A stretch of 34,361 nt of DNA from Candidatus Pararuminococcus gallinarum. Lineage in GTDB: Bacteria; Bacillota; Clostridia; Oscillospirales; Ruminococcaceae. Position 1 is the first letter of the stretch. The number at the start of each line of letters is the position of its first letter. This document shows, one piece after another, positions 24,752 through 33,346 of the stretch. The notes beneath the pieces are model-generated. The model was not told the DNA's origin. It saw only the letters and a list, made by a program, of their open reading frames with translations, and made no database searches. The stretch covers positions 1-34,361 of the forward strand of contig CAJFSX010000011.1 of the NCBI GenBank assembly GCA_904419775.1, read 5' to 3'. The position numbers and the translations under genes are program-made.

Positions 24752-24777
24752 GCATCCGGTCATCAGCGGCCGGATGC
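24752..24777 (-). terminator. Hairpin between rplI and dnaB
   Basis: An 8-bp perfect stem (GCATCCGG 24752-24759, CCGGATGC 24770-24777) lies 20 bp past the rplI stop. The minus strand continues GCTTATTC, not a clear T-tract. It may trim expression of dnaB relative to the ribosomal protein. Confidence 0.45.
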
Positions 24778-24797
24778 ACCAGAAAACTTCCTTTATG

Positions 24798-25247
24798 TTA
24801 CTGCTCGTCAGAAACCTGCGCATACATTTTCGCGGAGATTCCCTGATAGAGCTTCACCTCAAATTCATAAGTACCAAAGGCTTTAATATCGCTGTCCAGA
24901 ACAATTTTACGCTTTTCCACTTCAGCACCATACTGTTTGCTGATGGCTTCGGCGATCTCCTTTGCCGTGACAGAACCAAACAGCTTCCCACCGGCACCGG
25001 CCTTTGCCGTCAGCTTCACAGTCTTCCCATTGATGGCGTTGGCAGTTTCCTGGCAGGCTTTCTTCTCCATGGCAATCTTATGCTCCTGGGCCGCCTGCTT
25101 ATTTTTGAGAACATTCATATTCTGGGCATTTGCCTCAATTGCCATCCCTCTTTTGAGCAGAAAATTGCGGGCGTAACCGTCGGATACGTTGACCACCTGC
25201 CCCTTTTTTCCGCTTCCCTGTACGTCTTGTGTCAAAATTACTTTCAT
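24798..25247 (-). CDS. rplI: 50S ribosomal protein L9
   Basis: A two-lobed large-subunit protein bound at the base of the L1 stalk; 149 residues, the normal length. The N-terminal domain has [16 protein letters not shown] and [19 protein letters not shown]. The long connecting helix spans about 40-75, and the C-terminal domain carries [21 protein letters not shown] lies 12 nt before the ATG, a long spacing. In Bacillus it sits between gdpP and dnaC; here a nitroreductase gene intervenes on the gdpP side. Confidence 0.97.
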   Translation of the reverse strand: MKVILTQDVQGSGKKGQVVNVSDGYARNFLLKRGMAIEANAQNMNVLKNKQAAQEHKIAMEKKACQETANAINGKTVKLTAKAGAGGKLFGSVTAKEIAEAISKQYGAEVEKRKIVLDSDIKAFGTYEFEVKLYQGISAKMYAQVSDEQ

Positions 25248-25307
25248 AATACGTTCACGTCCTTTCGGATGATTTTATGAGATCAATTCGTTAGAAGAAT
25301 AGGATAT

Positions 25308-25859
25308 CTATTTCTCTTGGAGTAAAATTTCTTCTTTCGTCTTACGCGGGCGCTGAGGAGGAGACTCCGCGGGATAACCCACAGCAATGGCTGACACCAA
25401 CTGCAGATCAGGATAACCTAGATGAGCACAGATTTCTTTTTCCGTATACTCAGTATCCCGGATCCAGACCGAGCCAAGGTTCAGGTTCACCGTTTCCAGA
25501 CAAACATGTTCAATGGCGGCCCCAATGGAAAGGAAGTCTGACTGCAGCCAGATGTCATCCTTTTCCCTGAAGACCAGGAGAAGCAAGGGGGCGTTTTTTA
25601 TAATTTGAGCGGACGCCTTTGAGCTATTGACATACCCCGGCAACTCCACATCATTTTGTTGAAACAAATCCAACATGATATCTGCAACCTGGTCTTTAGA
25701 TTCATGCTGTAAAACCATCCATTTCCATGGTTGTCTGTTTTTTGCCGATTGACAGAGACGAGCACTTTCAATTAGCCTTTCAATTTTGCTTTCTTCCACA
25801 CTTTGGGGCAGAAATTTTCGTATGCTGCGTCTTCGGGAAATCACCTGTTCCAGCTCCAT
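25308..25859 (-). CDS. Nitroreductase-family oxidoreductase
   Basis: A flavin (probably FMN) dependent oxidoreductase with an unknown natural substrate; 183 residues. The N-terminus ISRRRSIRKFLPQSVEE is the hallmark phosphate-binding start. AKNRQPWKWMVL is the second flavin contact, with Lys-Asn in place of the common Pro-Ser. SIGAAIEHVCLETVNLNLGSVWI is the dimer helix region. C-terminal AIAVGYPAESPPQRPRK completes the fold. AAGGAG lies 10 nt before the ATG. It starts 19 nt after the gdpP stop and ends 60 bp before rplI, so it is likely co-transcribed with both. No metal or radical motif is present. Confidence 0.88.
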   Translation of the reverse strand: MELEQVISRRRSIRKFLPQSVEESKIERLIESARLCQSAKNRQPWKWMVLQHESKDQVADIMLDLFQQNDVELPGYVNSSKASAQIIKNAPLLLLVFREKDDIWLQSDFLSIGAAIEHVCLETVNLNLGSVWIRDTEYTEKEICAHLGYPDLQLVSAIAVGYPAESPPQRPRKTKEEILLQEK

Positions 25860-25878
25860 CAGTCAGCTTCTCCTTTTC

Positions 25879-27858
25879 TCAGTTACTGCTTTGCTGCTGC
25901 GCCGCAAAATAAGCGTCAATCGCCTCCAGGAGCATCTGTCTGGCATCTTCCATGGAGGTCGTATTGATCTGGGCTCCCGCCATGGTCAGATGGCCGCCAC
26001 CGCCCAGCCGCTCCATCACCAGCTGGACATTCATCGCCCCCATGCTCCGGGCGGAGAAGGAAATCCCTTTATCCGTCTCATAGGCAACAAAAGAAGCCAC
26101 AACGTCATTGATTCCCAGCAGCTCATCTGCCGCCTGGGGGGCCACAATCCGCATATCTTCATCGTAAGGCCCACTGATACAGGCAATGGCGCATCCGCAG
26201 TAAACCTCAGCGCCTGCCACAACGCGGGCTTTCTTTTGGTATGCTTCCATCGAATCGGAGAACAGCTTCCGGACCTCTACAGTATCCGCGCCCAATCTCC
26301 GCAGATAGGCCGCCGCTTCGAAGGTTCTCACACCGGTTTTCATTACAAAATTTTTGGTGTCCAGCATAATGCCGGCCAAAAGGGCTTCCGCCTCCAGCTT
26401 TCCAATGGCGTTCTGATCTCCCAAATACTGGACCAGCTCAGAAACCATCTCAGACGCTGAGGAAGAATAGGGCTCATGATAGAAAATAACCGCATTGTCA
26501 ATATGGCCTACCATCTTTCGATGGTGATCGATCACAACCACCGATTTACAGGCCTGATACAGCTCCTGGGATTCCAAGAAATGCTGGATATGGGTATCCA
26601 CGATAATGAGCAGTGTCTTTTTGGTCACCGTTTCCATTATTTTTTCAGGCTCTGCAAACATATCGCCGCTGCCCTTTTCGATCATCCGGTCTACGAGAGG
26701 GGTGGCCAAGGATTTCTCCCGATGGATGGCCACCACCGCAGTTTTTCCCATATTTCGAATAACACGGCATAAGCCTATAGCCGCGCCTACACAATCCAGA
26801 TCGGAGAACTGGTGTCCCATGAGAACGACGCTGTCGCTGTTTTCAATGAGCTCCGATAGGGCAGAAGCCACAATCCTGGTCTTGACCTTGGTTCGCTTCT
26901 CAATGCCCTTGGATACGCCACCGTAAAATTCGAAGCCCTTCTGGGTCTTCAGTGCCGCCTGGTCACCGCCGCGTCCTAAGGCCATATCCAGAGCCTGCTT
27001 TGCCATATTTTCCGCCTCAGAAAGGCTGTCTCCATCCCTTCCGATACCAATGCTCAAGGTCGCCGGCATCCGATCACCGGCTACAATTGAACGGACTTTA
27101 TCCAGAATATCAAATTTGCTGTCGATGATGCGGCGCATATAGCGCTCCTCCACCACCGCCACAAATTTATCCTTTTCCAGTTTGCGTAGGAGTCCAGCTG
27201 TGTCTCCGATAAAATTCTCAATCGCTCGTTCAATCTCACTGATAACCTGAACTTTCTCGCTGTCCTTGGCGTTTTGGAGAAGTTCCTCATAGTTATCAAT
27301 GACGATAAGCATGACGGAAGGACGGGTCAGTTCATACTCCTTGGCAATGCTGATCAGAGTAGTCTGATCCACAAAGTAATACATGCTGATGACATGGCCA
27401 TCCTCTTCCGCCTCACAGCGGAATACCCGGTAGCTGCGCCCATCATAGTTAAGATAGGCCCCATCATCGGTACGTAGTTTTGGATTCTCCGGGTCTTTGA
27501 TGATATCGGTAACCGCTATACCGATCATATCCTTCCCCTTAGCCACCTTATCCCGAAAGATGTTATTGTACCACGCAATTTCATTGCCCTGCATAGAAAC
27601 CATGACCGGGATGGGAAATTCCACCAAAGAGCTTTTCTGCGCTGTGGTCAGGGTGTTGCCCAGCTGCTGCAGATAAAGGTGGAGATCCTTTTGGATCCCT
27701 ACGATCCGCACGATGATAAAAATAAAAGCTATCAGCACAACAGCCAGCTCCACATAAAACAGCCGGATATCCACAAAAAATGTCGCTATTACAAGGCCTG
27801 CGCAGAGAATCATCAACAGATATATCAGCGGCCGGTAAAGCCATACCTTTTCCTTCAT
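25879..27858 (-). CDS. gdpP: c-di-AMP phosphodiesterase GdpP
   Basis: A membrane-bound DHH/DHHA1 phosphoesterase that cuts cyclic di-AMP and so affects osmotic balance and beta-lactam tolerance in related bacteria; 659 residues, as in Bacillus GdpP. Order: two transmembrane helices (about 10-29 and 34-53), a PAS-like domain (about 75-165), a degenerate GGDEF domain (about 175-300) and the DHH catalytic part (about 340-500) with DHHA1 (about 560-650). Catalytic metal residues are present: H349, D353 and D355 in GHQFSDLD, D421 in VDTH, and DHH at 444-446. GGGGHLTMAGAQI is the DHHA1 glycine motif. AAAGGGG precedes the ATG at good spacing. It lies downstream of rnj by 53 bp with no terminator seen. 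Confidence 0.95.
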   Translation of the reverse strand: MKEKVWLYRPLIYLLMILCAGLVIATFFVDIRLFYVELAVVLIAFIFIIVRIVGIQKDLHLYLQQLGNTLTTAQKSSLVEFPIPVMVSMQGNEIAWYNNIFRDKVAKGKDMIGIAVTDIIKDPENPKLRTDDGAYLNYDGRSYRVFRCEAEEDGHVISMYYFVDQTTLISIAKEYELTRPSVMLIVIDNYEELLQNAKDSEKVQVISEIERAIENFIGDTAGLLRKLEKDKFVAVVEERYMRRIIDSKFDILDKVRSIVAGDRMPATLSIGIGRDGDSLSEAENMAKQALDMALGRGGDQAALKTQKGFEFYGGVSKGIEKRTKVKTRIVASALSELIENSDSVVLMGHQFSDLDCVGAAIGLCRVIRNMGKTAVVAIHREKSLATPLVDRMIEKGSGDMFAEPEKIMETVTKKTLLIIVDTHIQHFLESQELYQACKSVVVIDHHRKMVGHIDNAVIFYHEPYSSSASEMVSELVQYLGDQNAIGKLEAEALLAGIMLDTKNFVMKTGVRTFEAAAYLRRLGADTVEVRKLFSDSMEAYQKKARVVAGAEVYCGCAIACISGPYDEDMRIVAPQAADELLGINDVVASFVAYETDKGISFSARSMGAMNVQLVMERLGGGGHLTMAGAQINTTSMEDARQMLLEAIDAYFAAQQQSSN

Positions 27859-27911
27859 GCCATCGCCCCTTTACTGTTTGCTCTCCCCGCATCAAATGCA
27901 GGATATTGTCA

Positions 27912-29885
27912 TTAAGTTTCCTGGATTATAGGCAAAATCATGGGGCTTCGCTTGGTCTTATGATATAAGAAGTCAGAAACCGCATCCTTAACCCGTGTTT
28001 TCATGGTACCCCATTCCCGGATGTTGTGTTCTCGACAACTTTCCAGGACCTCGGTTACAATTTTGCGCACCTCATTCATCATGTCCTCTGCCTCCCGGAC
28101 ATAGACAAAACCGCGGGACACAACATCAGGCCCAGCCACCACCTGGCCGCTTTCCCGGTCAATGGTGGCGACAATAACCAGCAATCCGTCCTCTGACAGA
28201 TGCCGCCGGTCACGGAGTACAATGGAACCTACATCCCCTACGCCAAGGCCATCCACCATGACCTTGCCAGCTGGGACGGTTCCTGCGATTTTGGCGTCCA
28301 CCCCGTCTAGCTCAATAATCTTGCCCAATTCCGGCAGGATAATGTGATCCCTGGGGATTCCCATGCTCAGGGCAGTTTCCGCATGTTTTTTCAGGTGCTT
28401 ATACTCGCCATGAACCGGGATGAAAAATTTCGGCCGGGTCAGGGCCATCATCAGCTTTTGTTCATCCTGGCAGGCGTGGCCCGAAACGTGGACCTCGTAC
28501 ATTTTTTCATAGATCACATCCGCACCCAACCGCATGAGCTCGTTAACCACCCGGTTAACAGTTTTCTCATTGCCCGGAATGGGGTTGGCGGAAATGATAA
28601 TAAAGTCCCGGGAAGAGATGGACACCTTCCGGTGATCCCCCATGGCCATTCTGGATAGGGCGGACATGGGTTCTCCCTGGCTGCCGGTAGTAATCAGCAC
28701 AATCTGATCATCCCGATAGCGGGGCAGCATATCAATATCAATGAGGATACCGTCTGGAATGGACAGATAGCCTAATTCCATGGCCTTTCCTACCACATTG
28801 ACCATGCTGCGGCCGGAAATCGCAATCTTTCTTTTGTAACGGACAGCAGCGTTGACAATCTGCTGCACCCGATGGATATTGGAAGCGAAGGTCGCAATGA
28901 TAATCCGCTGTTTTTCCGCCCGTTTGAAGAGAGGCTCAAAGGACTCTCCCACCTTACTCTCGGTCTCCGAACTGCCAGGCCGTTCTGAGTTGGTGGAGTC
29001 GGAAAGCAGCGCCAGCACACCACGGCTACCCAGTTCTCCAAACCGGGCCAGGTCGATGATCTCCGTTTCAATGGGAGTATAATCTACCTTGAAATCCCCG
29101 GTCTGAACCACAACGCCTGCCGGGGTGTGGATGGCCAGTGCGCAAGCGTCGGCAATGGAGTGGTTGACATGGATAAATTCTACCGCCATGCACCCCACCT
29201 TGACAATATCCCGGGGCTTGACTACATTGAGTTTTGCCTTGCCTAGGAGGCCATGCTCCTTGAGTTTCCCCTCCACCAGCCCCAGGGTCAGCTTTGTGCC
29301 ATAGACGGGGATGTTGACGCTTTTGAGCAAATAGGGCAGTCCTCCAATATGGTCTTCATGTCCGTGGGTAATCATAATGCCCCGGATCTTATCCTTGTTC
29401 TTTTCCACATAGGTAAAATCAGGAATGACCACGTCGATGCCCGGCATTTCCTCATCAGGGAAGGCAAGGCCGCAGTCGACAATAAATGCGTCGTTGCCGC
29501 ATTCGTACATGGTCATGTTTTTTCCGATTTCCAGGAGTCCTCCCAAGGGGATAATCCGCAGCGGTGTCCGCCGAATCTCCTTCTTGGCAGTTTTCTTGCC
29601 GGACTTGGTATTCTTTGCCGGCTGTTTCTTAGTCCGTCCTAAAATGTTTTCTTCCAGCGACTCCAACACCCCTGCTTTCCCAGTGTCAAGTTTGGTGTAG
29701 AGCTTTGTATCTTTTGCTTTCGACCCACCTTGTGCTTTGGCGGCAGGTTTCGCCTTAGTCCCCGCCCCAACTTTGGAAGCATTAGATGCAGCAGCTCTGG
29801 GCGCAGTCGTTTTCGCTGGTTTTTTTGCCGATCCACCAGCCTTGAAAAAGGACCTGCGCACAGTTTTGTTGTTTTCTTCGTTCAC
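27912..29885 (-). CDS. rnj: Ribonuclease J
   Basis: A metallo-beta-lactamase-fold ribonuclease with endonuclease and 5'-3' exonuclease activity, central to mRNA decay in Firmicutes; 657 residues. A basic, Ala/Lys-rich, low-complexity extension (1-107) precedes the beta-lactamase core that starts LRIIPLGGLLEIGKNM. The zinc motif HGHEDH is at 174-179. The beta-CASP region includes IAISGRSMVNVV and VHVSGHA, with HGEYKHLKKH farther on. The start is GTG at 29885, with GGAGG 9 nt upstream; an ATG eight codons earlier has none. The extension is absent from Bacillus RNase J1/J2 (about 555 residues). It is followed by gdpP, and its 5' region is long and rich in inverted repeats. Confidence 0.93.
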   Translation of the reverse strand: MNEENNKTVRRSFFKAGGSAKKPAKTTAPRAAASNASKVGAGTKAKPAAKAQGGSKAKDTKLYTKLDTGKAGVLESLEENILGRTKKQPAKNTKSGKKTAKKEIRRTPLRIIPLGGLLEIGKNMTMYECGNDAFIVDCGLAFPDEEMPGIDVVIPDFTYVEKNKDKIRGIMITHGHEDHIGGLPYLLKSVNIPVYGTKLTLGLVEGKLKEHGLLGKAKLNVVKPRDIVKVGCMAVEFIHVNHSIADACALAIHTPAGVVVQTGDFKVDYTPIETEIIDLARFGELGSRGVLALLSDSTNSERPGSSETESKVGESFEPLFKRAEKQRIIIATFASNIHRVQQIVNAAVRYKRKIAISGRSMVNVVGKAMELGYLSIPDGILIDIDMLPRYRDDQIVLITTGSQGEPMSALSRMAMGDHRKVSISSRDFIIISANPIPGNEKTVNRVVNELMRLGADVIYEKMYEVHVSGHACQDEQKLMMALTRPKFFIPVHGEYKHLKKHAETALSMGIPRDHIILPELGKIIELDGVDAKIAGTVPAGKVMVDGLGVGDVGSIVLRDRRHLSEDGLLVIVATIDRESGQVVAGPDVVSRGFVYVREAEDMMNEVRKIVTEVLESCREHNIREWGTMKTRVKDAVSDFLYHKTKRSPMILPIIQET

Positions 29886-29901
29886 GCTTTGTAACCTCCA
29901 T

Positions 29902-29929
29902 TGTCTCAAAGCAGCTCTGTCTCAAAGCA
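29902..29929. repeat. Direct repeat in the RNase J leader
   Basis: TGTCTCAAAGCA occurs exactly at 29902-29913 and 29918-29929 (16-nt period), with a partial third copy (CAAAGCAT) at 29931. On the minus strand it lies just ahead of the rnj ribosome binding site. It could be a binding site or chance slippage. Confidence 0.5.
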
Positions 29930-30249
29930 CCAAAGCATAAACCCCTCCGGCCACAATCCAAGCCAAAAGGGTGCCAAATCATTCTTTTTCTATTATCTTC
30001 TATTCTTTTCATCGTGTCTTACATGAGCCAAAGCATGCTTTTGATCCTCGCAAAGGATCATTTCATTATTCTTTGGTATATTTTCCGCTTTCCATGATTT
30101 CTCAGTCCCGGCCTGCTTGATTCTGTTCTTGTTAGCCGGGTCAAAAAACGTAGCCGTTCATCCACAGAGGACATTACAGTCCTAGAGGAATCCACATTTT
30201 CCTCTGGCTCTTTGACAAAATATCCTCAGCGAATCTCAATATACTCTTT
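29930..30249. other. Structured intergenic region upstream of RNase J
   Basis: A 364-bp gap (29886-30249) with no ORF or known RNA family I can support. It holds a 12-bp perfect palindrome AAAGCATGCTTT (30030-30041); a 7-bp hairpin TGATCCT/AGGATCA (30042-30060); CCCGGC/GCCGGG arms (30107-30112, 30135-30140); and a nested set at 30165-30206, where CAGAGGA can pair with TCCTCTG or two smaller hairpins can form instead. I see neither a clear rnj promoter nor a U-tract terminator for the gene at 30250. Confidence 0.5.
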
Positions 30250-32616
30250 TTAATTGTAAGCTTTCTCCCCCTGCATGTCAAGTTTCTTCTTGTTCAGCAG
30301 CTTTTCAAACCCATCGCAGAGTTCTTTTGCCGTCTCGCTGTTGGCCGCTTCCGCCATAATTTTGATACGATTTCCCAGCTTGCTGGGCTGTAATAAAACA
30401 ATGCCATCGGGCTTTTGGATCACGATTCCTTCGGTGAAGTCCTCTCCATCTGCGGCAATCTTTTCCTCCCGCAATTCCTTCCGCAATGCTCCAGGAGTCC
30501 CCTCCCAGGGGATGCTTTTTTCTTCTAAGCTAAAATCGGGCACGCTGGCAGCGGCAGCGGCCGGTGACATCCGCTGGACGTGGAGAAGGGACAAAAATTT
30601 CACCACCAGCATCAGGGGATCCCGTGTCCAGTGCTGGGCACAAGCAAGTTCCCTGGCCTCCAGATCGCTTTGATCCGCCGGACATCTATAATATCGACGC
30701 AATACCTTTCCCTGACGTTTGGCTACCTGATCCAATACCCGCGGTGCGTCAAAGCAGACCGAAATCTCTTTGCCCTGCTGCATTTCATAGGCCGCACACA
30801 CACATAACAGATGAAGGCTGTCAAAAACAATATCTCCACAGACGACCTTTGCCCACTCTCCGTCAGCGCTGATTTCCACTACAGGAATTCCTTCCTGACC
30901 GCTTTGCTGGGCTCCCAGTTTCTGCAACACCTCCCACATCATCTGATGGATCTTTGTATTTTCGCACCGCAACTGCAGCTGCATCCCCATCAGTCCATAG
31001 GGCGCAAAACGGTACAGCTCATTTTTATAAATGGCACTAACGCCGGACATATCCACCACCTGGGCATATTCCTCCGGTGGTGTCCGCCGGAAATCTCCAT
31101 TTCTCAAGCAGTGTTCAACTGCCCGTTCCAGCTGTCTGGGGGCGCTGATTCCCCCTTCCGCCACCATCCGGATCACTGCTTTTTCCTTCACCTGGATGAA
31201 AAACCCCATTTTTATGGAAGAAAAAGAGCAGCAAAAATTAAATTGCGGGCCAAAACACTCCCCAAAATCAAACACCTGGCCTCCTGCCCCCAGAATCCCG
31301 GCAGCCATGGCCTCTGCCAAAGCCTTCGCACAATGGCTGTCACTGATGCCAATGGCAATCTTCCCACTTCCTTCCACCGTGGCGGCGGCAGCGCCTAGCC
31401 GGGCGCAAAATTCCGGGGTAATTTCCACCCCGATATGGCCTACAATGCCCTCATCGTCAAAATAAGCTTTGCGGACCCGGCCTGTCTTCAGCTTGCCGGA
31501 AAAATGGGCGCCGTCTTCCACCCATTTTCCCGGCCAGATTTTAGCTTCCTGCTGGAGCACCGCTCCCTCACCGATAACTGCTCCAGCGCCCACTACGGCA
31601 TTTTCAAACACCATGGCCCTCGGTTTGACAGATGCCCCGTCACAGACAATGCCACCGGCTACCACGGACTTTCTCCCCACAAAGCTTTCCGGCAGGAGGA
31701 TCCCACCGGTAATCCGGCAGTTCCTTCCCACCGCGCATCCATGATCCAGGACGGAGAGCCCCTCAACCAAGGCACCGTCTGCAATATTGACGCCCTCGCC
31801 GATATAGCAGGGCGGTGTCAGATGATAATCACCTACCGGTCGAGCACGGGCAATAATGTTGCCCTCTTCATCACGTTCCCCATCCAGCCGGCAGTTTACC
31901 CTGCCCAGCAGAATGTCCTGCTGACACCTGACAAAATCGTTTATCTCTTCTATCTTGCACCAGTATCCTGTATCTTCCCATGCCATAATATTTTTCTCCA
32001 ATGCCAGCATCTGAGGGAGCAGATCCTTTTCAAAATCATATTCCCTCCCTTCGGGGATCAGCTCCAGGTACTGAGGATTGACGAGGTAAATACCGGTATT
32101 GGCAATATCGGTTACCGCCTGTGCAAAGCCCGGCTTTTCCAAAAGCCCCCGGACTCTTCCTGTTTCCTCCCGGTCAATCAGCTCGTACTCACATGGATTT
32201 TCCACCGATTTCCCGATGATGGTCAAATCCGCTCCTGCCTGCCGGTGGAATTTCACGGCTTGGCCCAGGTCAAAATCACAAATAGAGTCTCCACCCATAA
32301 CAAGCAGCGGATCCTTTTCTGACAACTCCAGTTTTCTCGCCGCCAGCTTCACACTTCCCGCCGTACCTAGGGGAGCATCTTCCCGGAAAAAATCAATCTG
32401 CAATCCCCGGTATCTTCGGGTATGAAAATAATCTTCCACCACTTCAGGGAGGTAGCGAAGGGCGATCACCGATCTCTGATATCCATGTTCAATTAGCAAA
32501 TCCATAAGATAAGAAATAACGGGCTTCCCACAGAGTCTCACCATAGTTTGGGGCAGGTTGCATGTCAGAGGCCTGAGCCCTTTTCCCTCTCCGCCTGCCA
32601 TAATCACTGCGTTCAT
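30250..32616 (-). CDS. Nucleotidyltransferase / beta-helix / phosphohexomutase fusion, probably catalytically dead
   Basis: A 788-residue protein in three parts: an NDP-sugar pyrophosphorylase-like GT-A domain (1-240), a left-handed beta-helix of hexapeptide repeats (about 270-375), and a phosphoglucomutase/phosphomannomutase-like domain (about 395-775). The layout matches the ManC-like/ManB-like fusions annotated as mannose-1-phosphate guanylyltransferase. The key residues are missing. GEGKGLRPLT has Gly13 where GTRLRPLT has the catalytic Arg. LPQTM has Gln23 for the PKPM Lys. GYWCKIE has Lys221 for the metal Asp. The mutase Ser loop (TASHNP) reads MGFFIQVKEK (470-479). The metal loop DGDADR reads DGEWAK (585-590). 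The phosphate loop SGTEP reads SKLGN (745-749). GGDS (109-112) is kept. I infer a sugar-nucleotide-sensing or scaffold role. GAGGAG lies 7 nt from the ATG used. Confidence 0.82.
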   Translation of the reverse strand: MNAVIMAGGEGKGLRPLTCNLPQTMVRLCGKPVISYLMDLLIEHGYQRSVIALRYLPEVVEDYFHTRRYRGLQIDFFREDAPLGTAGSVKLAARKLELSEKDPLLVMGGDSICDFDLGQAVKFHRQAGADLTIIGKSVENPCEYELIDREETGRVRGLLEKPGFAQAVTDIANTGIYLVNPQYLELIPEGREYDFEKDLLPQMLALEKNIMAWEDTGYWCKIEEINDFVRCQQDILLGRVNCRLDGERDEEGNIIARARPVGDYHLTPPCYIGEGVNIADGALVEGLSVLDHGCAVGRNCRITGGILLPESFVGRKSVVAGGIVCDGASVKPRAMVFENAVVGAGAVIGEGAVLQQEAKIWPGKWVEDGAHFSGKLKTGRVRKAYFDDEGIVGHIGVEITPEFCARLGAAAATVEGSGKIAIGISDSHCAKALAEAMAAGILGAGGQVFDFGECFGPQFNFCCSFSSIKMGFFIQVKEKAVIRMVAEGGISAPRQLERAVEHCLRNGDFRRTPPEEYAQVVDMSGVSAIYKNELYRFAPYGLMGMQLQLRCENTKIHQMMWEVLQKLGAQQSGQEGIPVVEISADGEWAKVVCGDIVFDSLHLLCVCAAYEMQQGKEISVCFDAPRVLDQVAKRQGKVLRRYYRCPADQSDLEARELACAQHWTRDPLMLVVKFLSLLHVQRMSPAAAAASVPDFSLEEKSIPWEGTPGALRKELREEKIAADGEDFTEGIVIQKPDGIVLLQPSKLGNRIKIMAEAANSETAKELCDGFEKLLNKKKLDMQGEKAYN

Positions 32617-32717
32617 ACTGCTGCTCCTCTCATCGGCCAGTCTTTCTGCATCCAATTTTGTGCAGTTGGCTTTACTAGTATTGGCAGCAGCCTGGGTGAT
32701 CTATGCTCATGATCCAG

Positions 32718-32759
32718 AAAAAAGGAGGATGCCTCAGGGTCATTCCCTGAAAGCTGAGG
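32718..32759 (-). promoter_or_regulatory. Possible attenuator-like leader hairpins of the fusion gene
   Basis: On the minus strand CCTCAG (32754-32759) can pair with CTGAGG (32732-32737) around or against an inner CAGGG/CCCTG hairpin. The same GAGG can instead pair with CCTC (32725-32728), directly followed by six T (32718-32723). The competing stem is only 4 bp, so this is a hint, not a firm terminator. A weak minus-strand promoter (TTGAAT 32853-32858, 18 nt, TATGTT 32829-32834) could drive this leader. Confidence 0.25.
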
Positions 32760-32797
32760 AAAAGGGGACCATTTTAGTGAAAAACGGCGTTTCCCCC

Positions 32798-32826
32798 TTG
32801 TAGAAAAGCCCCTAAAGAGGTATAAT
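32798..32826 (+). promoter_or_regulatory. Promoter of rnhA
   Basis: -35 TTGTAG (32798-32803), 17-nt spacer and a perfect -10 TATAAT (32821-32826) on the plus strand, giving a leader of about 47 nt. Confidence 0.7.
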
Positions 32827-32879
32827 TTAACATACCTGTCATAGATAATGATATTCAAATTTTTCATTGGGAGAATAGA

Positions 32880-33332
32880 ATGAAAAACGACCTAACCAAA
32901 GTCAATATTTATACTGACGGCGCTTGTTCCGGGAATCCAGGCCCTGGAGGATGTGGCGCTATCTTGGAGTGCGGCGGCGTCACCAAGGAGCTTTCCGGAG
33001 GGGCCGCGGAAACCACCAATAACCGGATGGAACTCACCGCCGCCATCGAAGCTCTATCCGCCCTGAAACGTCCCTGCCAGGTTACCCTGACCACCGATTC
33101 CCAGTATTTGAAAAACGGCATGGATCTGGGATGGGCTAAAAAGTGGAAGAAAAACGGCTGGACCCGGGGAAAAAATCAGCCTGCCCTCAACCCTGATCTG
33201 TGGGACAAGCTGCTCCAGCTTTTTGAAATTCATCAGGTAAAAATTGTATGGGTCAAGGGCCATGCAGGACATCCTATGAATGAACGGTGTGATGAGCTGG
33301 CTGTGGCCCAAAGTCAAAAATATCGGAAATAA
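32880..33332 (+). CDS. rnhA: Ribonuclease HI
   Basis: Cuts the RNA strand of RNA-DNA hybrids, removing R-loops and primers; 150 residues. The catalytic DEDD set is complete: D13 ([14 protein letters not shown]), E51 ([12 protein letters not shown]), D73 ([10 protein letters not shown]) and D138 (ERCDELA), with His128 in VKGHAGH. It resembles E. coli RNase HI in length and carries the basic handle segment [15 protein letters not shown] lies 6 nt before the ATG. It has its own promoter. No intrinsic terminator is visible before the nifS-like gene, whose promoter starts 15 bp past the stop. Confidence 0.97.
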   Translation: MKNDLTKVNIYTDGACSGNPGPGGCGAILECGGVTKELSGGAAETTNNRMELTAAIEALSALKRPCQVTLTTDSQYLKNGMDLGWAKKWKKNGWTRGKNQPALNPDLWDKLLQLFEIHQVKIVWVKGHAGHPMNERCDELAVAQSQKYRK

Positions 33333-33346
33333 ATGCAAATAGGGTA

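Noticed and set aside
31435..32322. 295-codon plus-strand ORF opposite the nucleotidyltransferase fusion
   Set aside because: Cys/His/Phe-rich antisense product without domain, ribosome binding site or promoter.
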